From positions 1,756 to 39,348 of the forward strand of contig UZAN01040844.1 in NCBI GenBank assembly GCA_900618425.1: a stretch of DNA of 37,593 nt. Direction: 5' to 3'. The notes beneath the pieces were generated by a model that was not told the origin of the DNA, did no database searches, and was given only the letters and a program-made list of their open reading frames with translations. A program made the position numbers and the translations under genes. Below, in pieces: positions 1-11,171 of this stretch (the stretch's first letter is position 1; each line of letters begins with the position of its first letter). This DNA is from Echinostoma caproni. Lineage: Eukaryota; Platyhelminthes; Trematoda; Plagiorchiida; Echinostomatidae.

Positions 1-204
1 TCTCATAATGATCACCTCAGGGGACATCCACTAAAGGTGAAGACCCAGAACAGCCACCTCGATTGCCGGTATCACTCGTTTGCAGTCAGAGTGTGTGGCG
101 CATGGAATTCCCTCCCATCTGATATAGTGTGTGCTTCTACAGTTGAACTATTTAAATCGCAACTTGACAAAGCATTGAAAAACTTAAAATTTCAACATCC
201 GTGA
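1..204 (+). pseudogene. C-terminal fragment of CR1-like LINE reverse transcriptase ORF
   Basis: This is 67 codons of continuous coding sequence entering from the left edge and ending at TGA 202-204. The catalytic RT core is not in the window; only the region after the thumb is visible, with R-G-x-P, A-V-R-V-C and W-N-S-L-P. Whether the parent ORF is intact cannot be judged from this fragment. It is listed as a pseudogene because an isolated LINE 3' end is most often a 5'-truncated insertion, which is an inference. Confidence 0.7.
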
Positions 205-336
205 GTGATCACGCACATTATTATCATTGTTATTTTCTCTTTGTGAAGTTATTCAAAACATTCTGTAAAAATTCTATGGGGCATGATAAGCTTTAGCTTT
301 GTTAAAACGCCCATAATAAAAATTTGACTTTGACTT
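1..336 (+). mobile_element. 3' end of a CR1-like LINE retrotransposon (truncated by window edge)
   Basis: Frame 1 is open from the first base to a TGA at 202-204 and encodes the C-terminal tail of a LINE reverse transcriptase. Recognisable blocks are HLRGHP, FAVRVCGAWNSLP and a terminal FQHP-stop. The AVRV..WNSLP block is the usual C-terminal signature of CR1-type elements. A 3' UTR of about 130 bases follows and ends in CCCATAATAAAAATTTG plus a short TTTGAC-type tail near 336. LINE B at 7839-10690 on the other strand has the same blocks, a terminal FQHK-stop and the same CCCATAATAAAA terminus, so the two are related copies. The 5' part lies outside the window. This piece has no internal stop, so it may be younger than the other LINEs here. 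Confidence 0.8.
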
Positions 337-775
337 GTAGACTTTGTAGCGCAGTGTAAGCCTTAGGCCGGCCGATATGCCATTTACATAAACCAGCTAC
401 TGAGTCATTGCCGCAGCAGCCCAGCATTTGTTTTTGTGCCCCGAAGACAGTTTTCCCTAAATGGATCATACGTAAACTTCGACCTCCTTTGATGTAAACT
501 GCCTCACGCTCTCACCTTAGGTTCCTATTTTTTCAACTATTTTCATCTAGCTTCTATATGTGAACTGTGTTTATTGCGACTAGATTGCAAGGAAACCAGT
601 AGCTTTGTTGGTTAACTAACAACCATTCCGCCCAAAGGAAGGGTCTTTTCCCCTATATGAATTAGCCAGACTAAGATATAGATGATACCGGATAGCATTA
701 TAATGTGAGTATTCGAATTCTCTATGCGTCTTTCAGCGTAAGATTAGCAACGACACAGGGCTGTGGCTCATTGAA
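337..775. other. No recognised feature
   Basis: This is AT-rich sequence between the LINE 3' end and the first SINE. I see no open frame above chance length, no tandem repeat and no motif I can name. Confidence 0.5.
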
Positions 776-990
776 GGGAGATGGTGGCCCGACTGGTAAA
801 GGTCATCAACTATCACCCCAGAGGATGTGTGTTCGAACCTCAACACCACCGCCTGACTTACCTGTTCTCGGTGAGATGTAAGGCAGCCTTTTAACTGAAC
901 GCTCACCCCTTCCTCAAAAGTTTCACCCTTATATTTTCACTTCACGCTTAACTTGCACCATTACACGACGAATTTCATTATTAAAACGAT
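776..990 (+). mobile_element. tRNA-derived SINE with the shared 3' tail
   Basis: A tRNA-like head contains an imperfect RNA polymerase III box A at 785-796 (TGGCCCGACTGG) and a good box B at 831-839 (GTTCGAACC), followed by a CACCACCGCC stretch. The body runs through about 930 and the 3' tail through about 985. The tail has TTCACGCTTAACTTGC and then TTACACGACGAATTTCATT at 961-979. The same tail occurs after the hammerhead SINEs at 17406-17446 (+) and 26187-26238 (-). No hammerhead core is visible in this copy. The 5' boundary is approximate. A SINE should be transcribed from the internal A/B boxes and mobilised in trans by a LINE; both are family knowledge, not shown here. Confidence 0.65.
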
Positions 991-3729
991 TCCAATCCTC
1001 CATCACTATCCTTAACTATTCAGAAAAAGGGGGAGAAATTAAAAGAAAAACAAAGTGTCCGCAAATGTTACATCACTTTTACTTTGAAGTATCAACAATA
1101 TTCAAAAAATGTCAAACTAGCAACGAATAAAGTTGTATCTTTCAATTCAACATACGTTTGCAATCGTCTTGTGAGAGATATTGGCTTCCTTTCAGAAACA
1201 TACTGATATTAACATTTAAAAAGGCTTTATGAGATTTAGAAAACAGAATCATTGATTTTCATCCACTTGTTATTTCCTGGAGCAATATCATAATTAGTAG
1301 TTCAATTCAGTGAAGTAGATTACTTCGCTGGTTCATGAAGCCGTGGTTTTTTATTTCCGTTTTATACAGCTTTTTATCTGACTGCCTTGGTTCTTGCCAT
1401 GTCAGTGCTTAGATAAAGTTGTAATTTTTGGATTAGGAGCTGATACAGGTGTATACTGGGACGGGAATGGGATTTTGGAAAACCTTGGGAGCAAAGATGA
1501 AAAAAAGATCAGATGAAAGAACGGCAATGTCATAATCCTATAAATTTTCCATTGTCTATAATTGGTTGTCATGATATAGAACTGGTTAAGTTCATGTGCA
1601 CTCAGTCGATTTTATATAGAGTTCAAGTTGTCACACTTTAGCAACCAACAATGTCGGAACAGAAAATCAGAAAATAGGAAACATCAGACAAAATATATTT
1701 TAGAATAATAGTGTAATAATATCAAGTGTTTCAGATAGAGACGCGACACGAGGCTGATTCCAGAGTTTCTTTAAAAGCCTGGTAAGCTAGCTTTGGCATT
1801 TGTGTTTCACCTGAAATAGACAAAAAGGCACATTGTCAAATAGTTTTGCATAGTTCAAGTGAGGTTGCTCTCTTTTTGCAGATCTCTTCCCCATTTATTG
1901 TTCAGTGAGTTCTCGACATTGACACAAAACACGGATAGGATTAGTTTTGGAACATTTTTGCGAAAGATGTACACTTGTGCGATCATTTATTATCTATCCA
2001 ATCATGAATAACCAATGATTTCAACCACAATATGCTGCTATTTGTTGCCATCAGCGAAAGCAACGGACCCATTTATTTACTCTAATTTGTTCGCAATAAA
2101 TCATGCCAGTTGAACATTAGTGTGTTATAGCAAGGACTGATGGAGTTGAGGTGTGAAACTCAAGGATGGAAAAGTTGTTTTCATCGGCACTCAGTGGAAT
2201 GTCCCAGACAGACGTTCACTGCCTGAAGTGTAATTTCACTGATGTGTTTCTTCGGTTTTAACTACTGTCCAAACGGAGATCAAATGTTGACTCAGGTCGA
2301 GTCAAGTGGGTCCAATCACCATCAATTTACTATCTCATTTCTGTGTCTACAAATAACCATGGATCGGCTTCTATTGCATTTCATAAAATCTCTTTCACTA
2401 CTTTCTGAATGAAAAGGAATTGGTTTACCATAAACATTAGACTCTAACGAAAGCCAAAAATGGCTATTTACTGGACATCATATATGTGTATTTTCTGGAA
2501 GGAAAACTTCCTTAACTTGTCTGGTACAAAATTTGGTAGCAAATGGTTTCTCTATATAGCCTTTACACCAATACGTTCAAGTTACTAATCCGAAACCTGG
2601 AAGCATCGAGATGTTTCAATATACACTACCAAGCACTTGCGGGTTTGGCGCATTTGCAAAATAATGCTTTATCTTTAGTTGAGGCAAGTAGCTGATATGC
2701 TCAAGAATGGGTTCCTTTTACGTTATTATTTTTCTCATGTTTAAAGACAACAATATTTCATGGATACGAGTAAGAGAAAAGAAAACACTCATTTATAGGA
2801 TGCCTGCTAGTTATGCATTCATCCAAATAGTTAAGTACAGAAATATGATTAAACAGGTGATGAAAACTCCTCCCTTATACATGATACAGAAACCTGAGTT
2901 CAACCTGTTGGATGGAAAGGAAATGTTTCGCAAGGTAACAGAATAGTAAAGACCTTGCTCAGTTTAGACTGAATGATAGAATAACAGAAATTTAGTGCCT
3001 ATACGATTAACGAAGTGCTCCTATTGAATGGCGGAAAAAGGTCATCGGTCCGCGTAAGCGGGACACATTAATTCTAACGATGAAAGTTAATTTGACTGAA
3101 TATGAAAACCAGTCGTATAAAACTTTAGAGAACAGTAAATCATTAACTGAAAGTTTACTCATCAACAAATCGTAAAATTTCTTCGTAGATCCCGATTTTG
3201 TATTTTTCGGCAATTCAGAGAAAAGTTTCTAAGTGTTTCCGTTCAAAGGCGACAAACTAAAGGAAATATGCGGTAAGAAAAAAATTCAGTTATGAATATG
3301 CACCTTTGCTAGTTCTATGCTAGACTTTTCCAACACAGATACGTCTAAACAATATTAATGACAAAAACACTTTCTGGGTGGAAATATTAACTATTGAATT
3401 ATGATGCTTAATGCGATTGGAATCAGATGCAACTGCAATTAACCTGTTCACATTAAAGACTGAATACAGAAGAGTGTTAAATGAGTTATACTTAATTGAC
3501 TGTGAGAAGAATGAAAAGCGCACGGATCCGTTTTGATAGGGAACAAACCGTAAAATAATTGAATAATTTTTTAGCTTTCCTACATCATAGCTCTGGAGAT
3601 GAATTTGATCCTGGTAAGTCAAAAATACGTTGATGGTGTGAGTAAATTTGATGTACTTGATTTACGAATTTTTATAATGTCTAACAAAGAACTGAATCAA
3701 ATCCATCGTAATATCAGTAAAGTGTTCTT
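991..3729. other. Unique AT-rich stretch, no supported gene
   Basis: No repeat, RNA gene or convincing coding region is seen. The longest plus-strand frame (2707-2946) is within chance length for this base composition. A piece of it, 2799-2934, has an AG before it and CAAG/GTAACA after it and could be a small exon, but I do not call it. Confidence 0.4.
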
Positions 3730-4080
3730 TGAATCACAACTATCAGGGCGGGGCTTTGGAATTCGGCTCGCGCTGTCCGGTACACCGTCGGATTCGGAAC
3801 TACACAATCACTCTTTACTGAATGTTTCTGGGATACACGTCCTTTGTTGCCACAGAAACGTTGTGCTACTATGGTCATCCTAAATTCTGTGAAATGCTCT
3901 GCTGTCTTCATGAAGCAACTTCAAATTTGCGGCCCCTCGGTTTTACCTTCTTTTGACAAATCGGTTCGTAATAGAGAGCGAGGAATTTACGGAAATCTCA
4001 AAAAGATTCCCAGAAAACATCGACCAGGATGGCAGATAACACTGCGTAATTGCTCAGCTTCAGGCATGTGCATTCTAGCA

Positions 4081-4560
4081 GACATTGATGGAAATGTGCG
4101 CTCCTTGCTTGGTAATATGACAGAAGTAATAGATCTAACAAGGAGACGTGAATATTCAAAGGCTGAAGTCATCATATTTAGGGAAAGCTGGCTCCACAAT
4201 GAAATTTGTGATAGCATTATCAAAATCGACAATTTTTTCATCTGCCGAGTTGACCAACTCGTTTTGGTCCACAAACTAGGCGATGGTGTTATCATATACA
4301 CGAATACCAATTGGTGCAAATAAGGCAAACAAGTTTTATCACGTTGTATCAATACTTCATTGTAAAAATGTAAACCTAAACACTTCAATAGGTTTGATGT
4401 CACGTTTTTGGCTACCCTTGGACTGCAGAACGTTGTTAACTTTCCGACCAAACTCGAGGCTTGTCGTGATCTGTGTCACGTTAACGACCTGAATTTGTTT
4501 AACTTGCTCGGCCGTTCCACTACAGGCACCCCTGATCATGCAACACTGAAACTATCTCCC
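4081..4560 (+). pseudogene. Endonuclease domain remnant of LINE A
   Basis: Frame 1 carries an NVRSL block near 4096, FRESWL (the usual ETWL position) near 4171, GDGVIIYTN near 4282, KHFNRFDVTF near 4375 and GTPDHATL near 4525. These match the order of an apurinic/apyrimidinic-type LINE endonuclease, which nicks target DNA to prime reverse transcription. At least two in-frame stops interrupt it (4321-4323 and near 4369). The catalytic GDFN motif appears as KHFN, so the aspartate is replaced, and the SDH motif appears as PDH. The domain should be inactive. Confidence 0.65.
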
Positions 4561-5089
4561 ACGATCTATAATGGATCCAATAATTATTTCTACACTCGGT
4601 ATCGTGATCATCATCTTCGGCGGTGTCAATGTCAGCCCGAAAACCTCGCCAGACTAAGTGATATAATAAATCAGACAAATTTCTCTCGGTTTGTAGATAA
4701 TGAACCTTCTATATTTTGTGATAATCTGACTGAATCTTCAAAGTTCTGCTATTTTTCATAACTGCCCGTGGGAAACGTTATACGTACGGTCAGACCATTA
4801 TTCGTTCCCTACACTAAAACGATTACATCGGATGAAATAATAAGCTTTCAAAGCTAAAAATACACTCTGTGGTAAGAGACCACTCGAAAGTAATCAAAGA
4901 GGAAATGCGGAGGTTAAAAGTTGTTTATGTACTTACACCCCTGACCAATAGGAATTTTTGCTATACATGGAAAATTTTGTTTCAGTTCTGTATTCTCAAA
5001 ACCAATGAGAAACTGTCAGCCACAACGTGGACGATCTCACTCGCCAATTCAGCAATGCACAGCATGCACAGCAGTCGACCCTCTTAACG

Positions 5090-6060
5090 TTGTTAATGTA
5101 ATTGCGGATCAAACAGAAGTATTCAAAACTTTCATCAGTCTGAAGTCAAATAAAGCATATAGTCCTGAAGAACTGCCACTTGTGGTACTCAAAGAATGTG
5201 CAGTTTTCCTCTCCCCTGTTTTCGCCGACCTTACTCAGGCTGTTTTACTCAGCATTGCATTACGGACTGCTGGAGAGTGGCTTCTATCACGCCAGTACCC
5301 GGGAACGGAACATTTAAATTTCGCCCGATTGCTTGCACTTCTGTTGAATGAAAGTTTTGGAAAAGATTTTACTACAGAAGATGTTGTCCCAACTGAATGT
5401 ACCTGATCCCACTCAGTTTGCCAATCGCAGTTCCAGGTCAACCATTGATGCTTTGATATCCATTATTCATTATGTTTCTTCTTTCTTGGACTGAAAATGT
5501 AAAGCTGTTCAGCTGTTTCTTTAATTATAGTGACGCCTTTAATTGTGTTGATAGGCCAAAACTTCTCACCCTCTCTGAAAAGGGTATTCAGCCGGAGCTT
5601 ACGTAATTATTTCACCCATTGCAGTCGTAACTCATCACTGTTAGTCTCCACTCAGGGCGTTGATCAAAGTGCTATTCTCCCTCCCTTCCTGTTGACAACC
5701 TATGTTTCTTCAATGCCTGCTTTTAATGATTGTTTGCTCAGAAAGTATGCCGATAATGTTGTGTATGGCATGAAGTTTTCGAATTCCTCCCTGTACCCCA
5801 AACTTATGCGGAATATTTCACTACTCACCGACTTATCTCCAAAATACAACCTCGGAATGAATCCTTCTAAGTCTAAAGATGTCTTATTTTCTTTGCTGAA
5901 GGGTGACCAATAGATTGATGTGATGAACTCTTGCCAGCATGTATGTGATTATCAATGCAGAACAGGTTTCCAGAGCATGCTCCATCAAATACCTTGAAGT
6001 CACCATTTTCCGCAATCTTTCTTGGTCTCATCATGCCGTAGGTATGGTAAGTAAGTCTTG
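5090..6060 (+). pseudogene. Reverse transcriptase remnant of LINE A
   Basis: The N-terminal RT block LKSNKAYSPEELP lies near 5140 in frame 1. Motif A survives in frame 3 as NYSDAFNCVDR near 5523. Motif B appears as GVDQSAILPPFLL near 5656, back in frame 1, and motif C as YADN at 5746-5757. Relative to the usual F-x-D...AFD and YADD, the motif A aspartate appears as N and the second aspartate of motif C is N, so the metal-binding triad is lost. Stops include 5404-5406 and 5911-5913; frameshifts lie between 5406 and 5523 and between about 5610 and 5650. The downstream thumb and C-terminal region is only weakly traceable. Confidence 0.7.
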
Positions 6061-6350
6061 ACATCTAATGCTCTCCCGTTTCTTTTCCTTGTTCATTGGC
6101 TGAAAATTAATGCAATTATCTCCACTTTCTGTGTAATTTCGTTCTCCTGATATAACGATTACCTTTAATGCAGTATACACTTGTGCATATGAACTGATTT
6201 CAGATATATCATGTAAATCAATGTTCTTGACTTATTTTTATCCAACCCTATGACACCATCTAAACACTTCACAAGGCAATCTCTAACTGATCCTTGTTAC
6301 AGCCAGTGACCAGCAAATGATCAATAGTAGCATGAGGCGAAGTAGTAGAG

Positions 6351-7838
6351 ATAAACAACTAGAAATGTCCATCCTTCTCGGTGTTGATCGACGTTATTTC
6401 ATATTTCAACAAAAATCAGTGACAGGGAGTTTTGAAAAATACCAAAATGGAAACCTTAGTCTATGTTATATTCTAACTTCATATTTGAGGTTCGTTTTTG
6501 AGTTTGTTATTTACCGCGAAGGTCCACCTGCTCCCTGTCAAAATGCCTTAGGAGCAGTATGGAACTATATCCGTTTTCTCTGCGAACCAATGCAAGTGCA
6601 GATATATTGAATCTACTGGGAACCACATTCAAGATAATCATATGTACAACCGACCAATCCGGAAGGTCTTGGAAGCACCCACTGGGCGTGCTTTATCGCT
6701 CACTAGTCATTGCAACGCTGCTATTGTTAAAAGTCACCAGGAGTGTATTATGATTTTCAACCTAAACGTTTGCAATCGGAGTCTTGATTGGGGCATTAAT
6801 TAATTGTACGTGATGCTAATGAGCTTCAACATGGAAGATAAAGATGTACGGTGTTGCTCCCTCTTGGTTGTCACACACGGAACTCCATGGAAGAGGATGG
6901 AAGGCGTTTTGGTTTGTGCTCATTCAAATACACTTTCGCGTCATAATTATTGCTACAAAATTATCGTCGGATTTCAATTCACGGACACGGCTGTTTTCAA
7001 GAACAAGCCTTGTCTTTACCGATTAAATATTTTAATAACACACTTCTTTATGAAAAATAGAAATTCAAGAACAGCAACTTGTAGACCCCCACATATTTCG
7101 AAGTCTCTTCTTCCATCAGTTTCACTTAACTCAGAGATCGCTTCATTTGATCTGCACAAAACCATCTATATCATCTGGGGCTACCAAGGGGAATTTCGAT
7201 AACTCGCCGAGCCACAAAGTCAGTTCTCTGCTTGGTGGTAAAACGTGATTTCTATGTCGTGAACAGTAGAATTGAGCTATTGCATTATTACGAGGACTCA
7301 ATGTTCGGCAATGTATACCGATAAATTTCATCGGGAGTCATGAAAACTTGCAAGGTGATAGACGTCACTTATTCGGAAAGTAGCAAAATTATATGCCGTT
7401 TTCTTTCCCTCTGACTGACCCGTAAAAGTTATTGAGACGTTGTTTTTCCTTTTATTTCAACGGTATTATCTCGCCATACACAGAATAAACAAACCCACTA
7501 GCAAAATTTATATAGTCTGTTTATTATAATTTATACAAACATGTCAAATGACTTTAATTGCTCTCGAAATGAGATTATTCTAGTAATTATAAAAGTGGTG
7601 AAATCCTCAAAGTTGGTTGGACTGCTTTATTACCTCTTAATAGCTCTTCAAACAAACAGTACTTATTGCTGGACGAATGAAACGACAAAAGTAAGCTGAT
7701 GACAACGTCTGAATACAAAACAACTGTTCGCCAAGGACTACGTGGAAATGGACTTTAGAAGTATTTCATAAGTGAAGGCAAACCCCTATTTCGTTCTACC
7801 AATTTATCTACGTTTTTTTGTTCACCAAATTGCCAACG
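6351..7838. other. Spacer between two convergent LINEs, no supported gene
   Basis: This is AT-rich sequence between the 3' ends of LINE A and LINE B. Several frames of 60-130 codons overlap each other in different frames (for example 6317-6610 and 6804-7202), which argues for chance. Part of 6350-6900 could be further LINE A debris, but I cannot align it to a named domain. Confidence 0.4.
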
Positions 7839-7987
7839 GTAAAGTCCAAGTTTTATTATGGGAGCAACTTACAAGTATTTCTCGTCCCGTAGGTTCGTGT
7901 TGTGGTTTAAAAGATAGTGAGTGCTACATACAATTCCTTGTGTAAAATGTCACAAGATACTTGCTTCCTCCAATGATGCACGCAGCT

Positions 7988-9350
7988 TCACTTATGTTGG
8001 AATGTAAGGTGTGCTAATGCTTCATCAAGTCTCACTTTGAAAGATTCAATGCTTGGTGCTCAGACGACGTGTGGTGGGAGAGAGTTCCAGCTCAAGCAGA
8101 CTCTGACTGCAGATGGCTGACATCGGCATTCCAATCGGCATTTTGAGATCACTAGTTTGGACGGATTTCCTCTAAGATGAACGTCGGGTGATAATTTTGG
8201 CAGAAGGCGACACGGATGGTTTGGGTTTTGCATCATTTGGTATACCATAGTCATTTCTCCTCTGATGCGCCGGTAGTGATTGGAAAATAACCCCTTGAAC
8301 TCAAGTGTCTCTGCCTATGAATAGCGATTTAACCCCTTAATCTTTTTGGCGGTCATCCTTTGTGGACGCTGCAGCATTTTGCAATCACGTTGTAGCCATG
8401 GATTCCGTGCCTGGATAGCGTACTCTGTGAGTGGGTGAATGTATGCTGATAGCAGACTGGGTAAAAGCTGTGGCTTAAACCGGTCAAAGACCGACCTAAG
8501 CAAAACGACATTCTTTACAGCTGCGTTCGACACCCTGGAGCAGTTGAGTGGGCAACTAAAGATTTCTTGGATGATGATGCCCAGGTCCTTCTCACTTGAA
8601 GCGTGTGGCAGTTGTTCATTTCTGAGGAAATGTGAAATTGGCCCCTAGTGTCGTACAGAGAGAACCTTACGGTTTGGCACATTAAATTCATTATCGTTCA
8701 AAAGAGACCAGAGATGAGCCGATGTTAGCATTCTCCGGAGTTCCAGCGAGTCAGCTGGTTGTGTCACTGTGTTTTTGAGTCATCTGCAAACAATTTTGAT
8801 TTCGTCTACAGAGACTTCGTTCGGTAGGTCGTTTATGAATGTTAGGAAATGTCGCGGGCCGAGCACAGATCCTTGTGGAACTCCGCGGGTAACGTCCATC
8901 GGACTGAAAAGCGAATCAGAAGCACGAACCGATACTGTCCGATTTCGGAAAAATGCTTTGATGCAATGAAGCATAAAGCCCCGAATATTGTAATTATAGG
9001 GTTTCCGCAATAGATTGTTGTGGTTTACCCGATTGAACTCTTTTTACAAGTCCAGAAAAAGAACGTCTACCACATCGCTTTTGTCCATTCTTCTCGTGCG
9101 ATGATCAGATTGGTAGCGCAGGATAGCTTGTGTCGGAATCTAAATTGGTTCGGTAACAGAACATTGTTCTTCTCTAAGTGTTCCATCAGGGAATCGGCTA
9201 CTATGAACTCCATGACTTCGGGCAACACTGGAAGAAGGGTTACAGAGTGGTAGTTAGCGGGATCGCTACGAAAACCACCTTTGTAAATGGGTGAAGTCAC
9301 TCCCTGCTTCCATGACGGTGGGATCGCAGTGTGGTCAAACATCCTCTGGA
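7988..9350 (-). pseudogene. Reverse transcriptase and C-terminal remnant of LINE B
   Basis: The minus strand reads VTSPIYKGGFRSDPANYHSV near 9300 and LLPNQFRFRHKLSCATNLI near 9150. Motif A is VLFLDL-stop-KEFNRVNH near 9050, motif B GVPQGSVLGP at 8856-8885, then FINDLPNEVSVDEIKIV near 8800. The motif C position is SVDE in place of the usual FADD, with apparent loss of a few residues before it. The motif A aspartate is kept, but a TAA follows two codons later. Downstream, AVKNVVLLRSVFDRF, then the HLRG and WNSLP tail blocks, and a TGA at 7988-7990 that ends the ORF like the copy at 1-204. It is clearly inactive. Confidence 0.85.
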
Positions 9351-9769
9351 ATGAGAAGGCTTGTGGCTCGTTTATTTGATTCTACAAGCAGATAACGGTT
9401 TGGGGGTGAATATTGTGCGCACCTGGCGAGTAATTCTTCCTCAAAGCCAATAGCTTTGCCTTATCCTTTACTGTAGTGAATGACACAGGGGGTAGTAAAA
9501 CATGTGGAAGTAAATATCCGTGCTAGAGCTTCTTGATGGTTTAGTTTATCTTTGCGCACCAACTTTGTGCAGTTGTTTCGCAGCAGTCGGCAATAGTTCC
9601 AGGTACATGCATTCGGAAGTCGTTTGTAATTTCTCCAAGAGAGGTCCCTCAGAAATATTTATTTCTTCATGCGGCTTCGAATAATTAAGTTCCGACTGCT
9701 GAGTTTAGTAAAAACTTTTACCTGCATCACTGATGCTAGTAATTGTTGCAGGCTGTCAACAAATTCCTA

Positions 9770-10680
9770 TCACACTACCAAAGAGTTGTGCTCTTCATTG
9801 GGAGATATCCATTGAATGGAAGGAGCCAAGCTTTGCAAATTTGCATAGTCTATAAACGTTCCAATGTTGCTTGGGTCAATTACCTTGACAGAAGCGTAAC
9901 AAATGTATTTGAATAAAATTATAGCATAGTCAATGCATCTCAGAGGGACTGTAATGGCGACGGATTCTACCATCAACTCTTCGTTTGTCATTACTAAATC
10001 TAGCATGGTTGGGATGGCAAGTTTCCAAATCTGGTATGCTCTTTCATGTGGTTGTACAATGGATTCGAGGCAATGAGCTTTATGAGATGCCTTTCAAATA
10101 AAGGCTCGGAGGTCATCAGTTTTTCGGGAGTTGGAACTGTTGAAATCACCCATTAGCAGAACATGTGTAAATTGTTTTGCGAGCATGTGTGACGTGGTAT
10201 TCAGAAGAGTCATATAGGCTAATTCCGGGGATGACGGAGAGCGATAGATGAGATCAATCAAACAGTAATCGTGTTTGGACAATCTCGACCTACACCGCCG
10301 AGTGTCAGGTGTCGAAACTGGGGGTGAATTTGCTCGCAGTGAAGATTGTTTTGATAGTAGAGTAGAATACCATCACCATGGATAGGTCAATCTCACCTGA
10401 ACAGAGACACCTCTGATAGGGACAATTCGGATTCCGGAATGTCAGCTGCAAGCCAAGTTTCTGCACTAGCAATAATATCCCACTGACCTGATATGAAACG
10501 CAAATGCAGCTCTAGAAATTTGCTGAGGAGTCCTTGAGTGCTGGTGTTGCAACAGTTTAAATATTATCGGTGTAGAAATCCGCTTGGATCCGCAAGGTCG
10601 GTTATCATTAGTTTTTTGACGGAGAAGCTCTGGCACTTTGAACTTTGTGGATTGCTTCAATTTCCAGTAGTTCAGGGATG
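9770..10680 (-). pseudogene. Endonuclease domain remnant of LINE B
   Basis: On the minus strand, one frame gives LSKFLELHL then WDIIASAETWLAAD at about 10475-10435 (the ETWL motif), and HGDGILLYY near 10370. A frameshift then leads into LIYRSPSSPELAY near 10240 and LLMGDFNSSN near 10150 (intact GDFN). MLDLVMTNEELMVESV lies at about 10006-9960, followed by an SDH-like position reading CIDYAII. The layout is that of an APE-type LINE endonuclease. In-frame stops occur near 10560, 10390 and 10385. GDFN and ETWL survive, but the SDH histidine position is changed to Y. Confidence 0.75.
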
Positions 10681-10690
10681 ATGATCTATG

Positions 10691-11171
10691 TGGGATTTAT
10701 TCCCTGTTATCGTAGAGCTGAACACTTCCAATTTCGTGAAAATATGTTACAAGTTTATCCTTATGTGTAACTCGTTTAATATCGTTCTTGTAGAGAAACC
10801 TAATTATTACATCTAATATTTGTGCACGGTAACTAAGATATTGATGCGACTGAATTGGGATAAAATGTTCCGATTCACCTAGAATACTAATTTTTAAAAT
10901 GCTACTTTATTGATTCATGATTGTCCGTATATTTTGACAGCAGAACGGCCTCACAGATAGATTTTATCTCCAATATATTTTCAAAATAAATCCTGAATTG
11001 TGCCCGATTTGGAGGTTTGCTGCTTTTACAACACAACGCCACGTTTCGAGGGATCGTTCAAAGGTTCCTCATCGAAACAAACACACCCACTTTAATGGTA
11101 AGTCAATTTAATAATGACTATCGTTTGCGACGGTTTATTCAGATTAATATGCTTTTTATAAATGAAAATCC
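10691..11171. other. No recognised feature
   Basis: This is AT-rich sequence between LINE B and the candidate coding region. I see no open frame above chance, no repeat and no RNA motif. Confidence 0.4.

Larger units (their letters stand above)
3730..6350 (+). mobile_element. Decayed non-LTR retrotransposon (LINE A), CR1/jockey type
   Basis: This is a LINE remnant whose ORF can be followed mostly in frame 1 from about 4000 to 5913, with many stops and at least two frameshifts. The order is APE-type endonuclease (about 4090-4560), linker (about 4560-5090), then reverse transcriptase (about 5090-6060). A degraded C-terminal part follows to about 6350, in other frames. A GC-richer part at 3740-3830 may belong to its 5' region. 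It is a different family from LINE B: its motif C reads KYADNVVYGM, and no CCCATAATAAAA terminus is visible. It is non-functional. The CR1/jockey assignment is by general resemblance and could be revised to another APE-type clade. Both boundaries are uncertain by about 100-200 bases. Confidence 0.75.
7839..10690 (-). mobile_element. Decayed CR1-like LINE (LINE B), near full-length ORF2 region
   Basis: Read on the minus strand, the order is endonuclease (about 10560 to 9950), linker, reverse transcriptase (about 9350 to 8600), C-terminal tail ending FQHK-stop at 7988, then a 3' UTR of about 140 bases ending CCCATAATAAAACTTGGAC near 7845. The C-terminal blocks HLRGNPSK, AVRVC and WNSLP, and the 3' terminus, match the element at 1-336. 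Multiple stops and frameshifts break the ORF, so it is dead. I see no ORF1 or clear 5' UTR upstream of about 10690, so it may be 5'-truncated. The orientation is convergent with LINE A. Confidence 0.85.

Noticed and set aside
776..850. Functional tRNA gene at the box A/box B pair
   Set aside because: No cloverleaf with intact acceptor and anticodon stems can be drawn by eye; the shared tail fits a SINE. The same applies to the heads at 26340, 29438 and 35940.
2799..2934. Possible small plus-strand exon with AG before and CAAG/GTAACA after
   Set aside because: Length is within chance, the peptide is unrecognised and there is no partner exon nearby.
7695..7720. CTGATGA at about 7698 followed by CAACGTCTGAAT
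   Set aside because: It resembles a hammerhead box pair, but there is no GAAA box, no helix I or III pairing and no SINE context.
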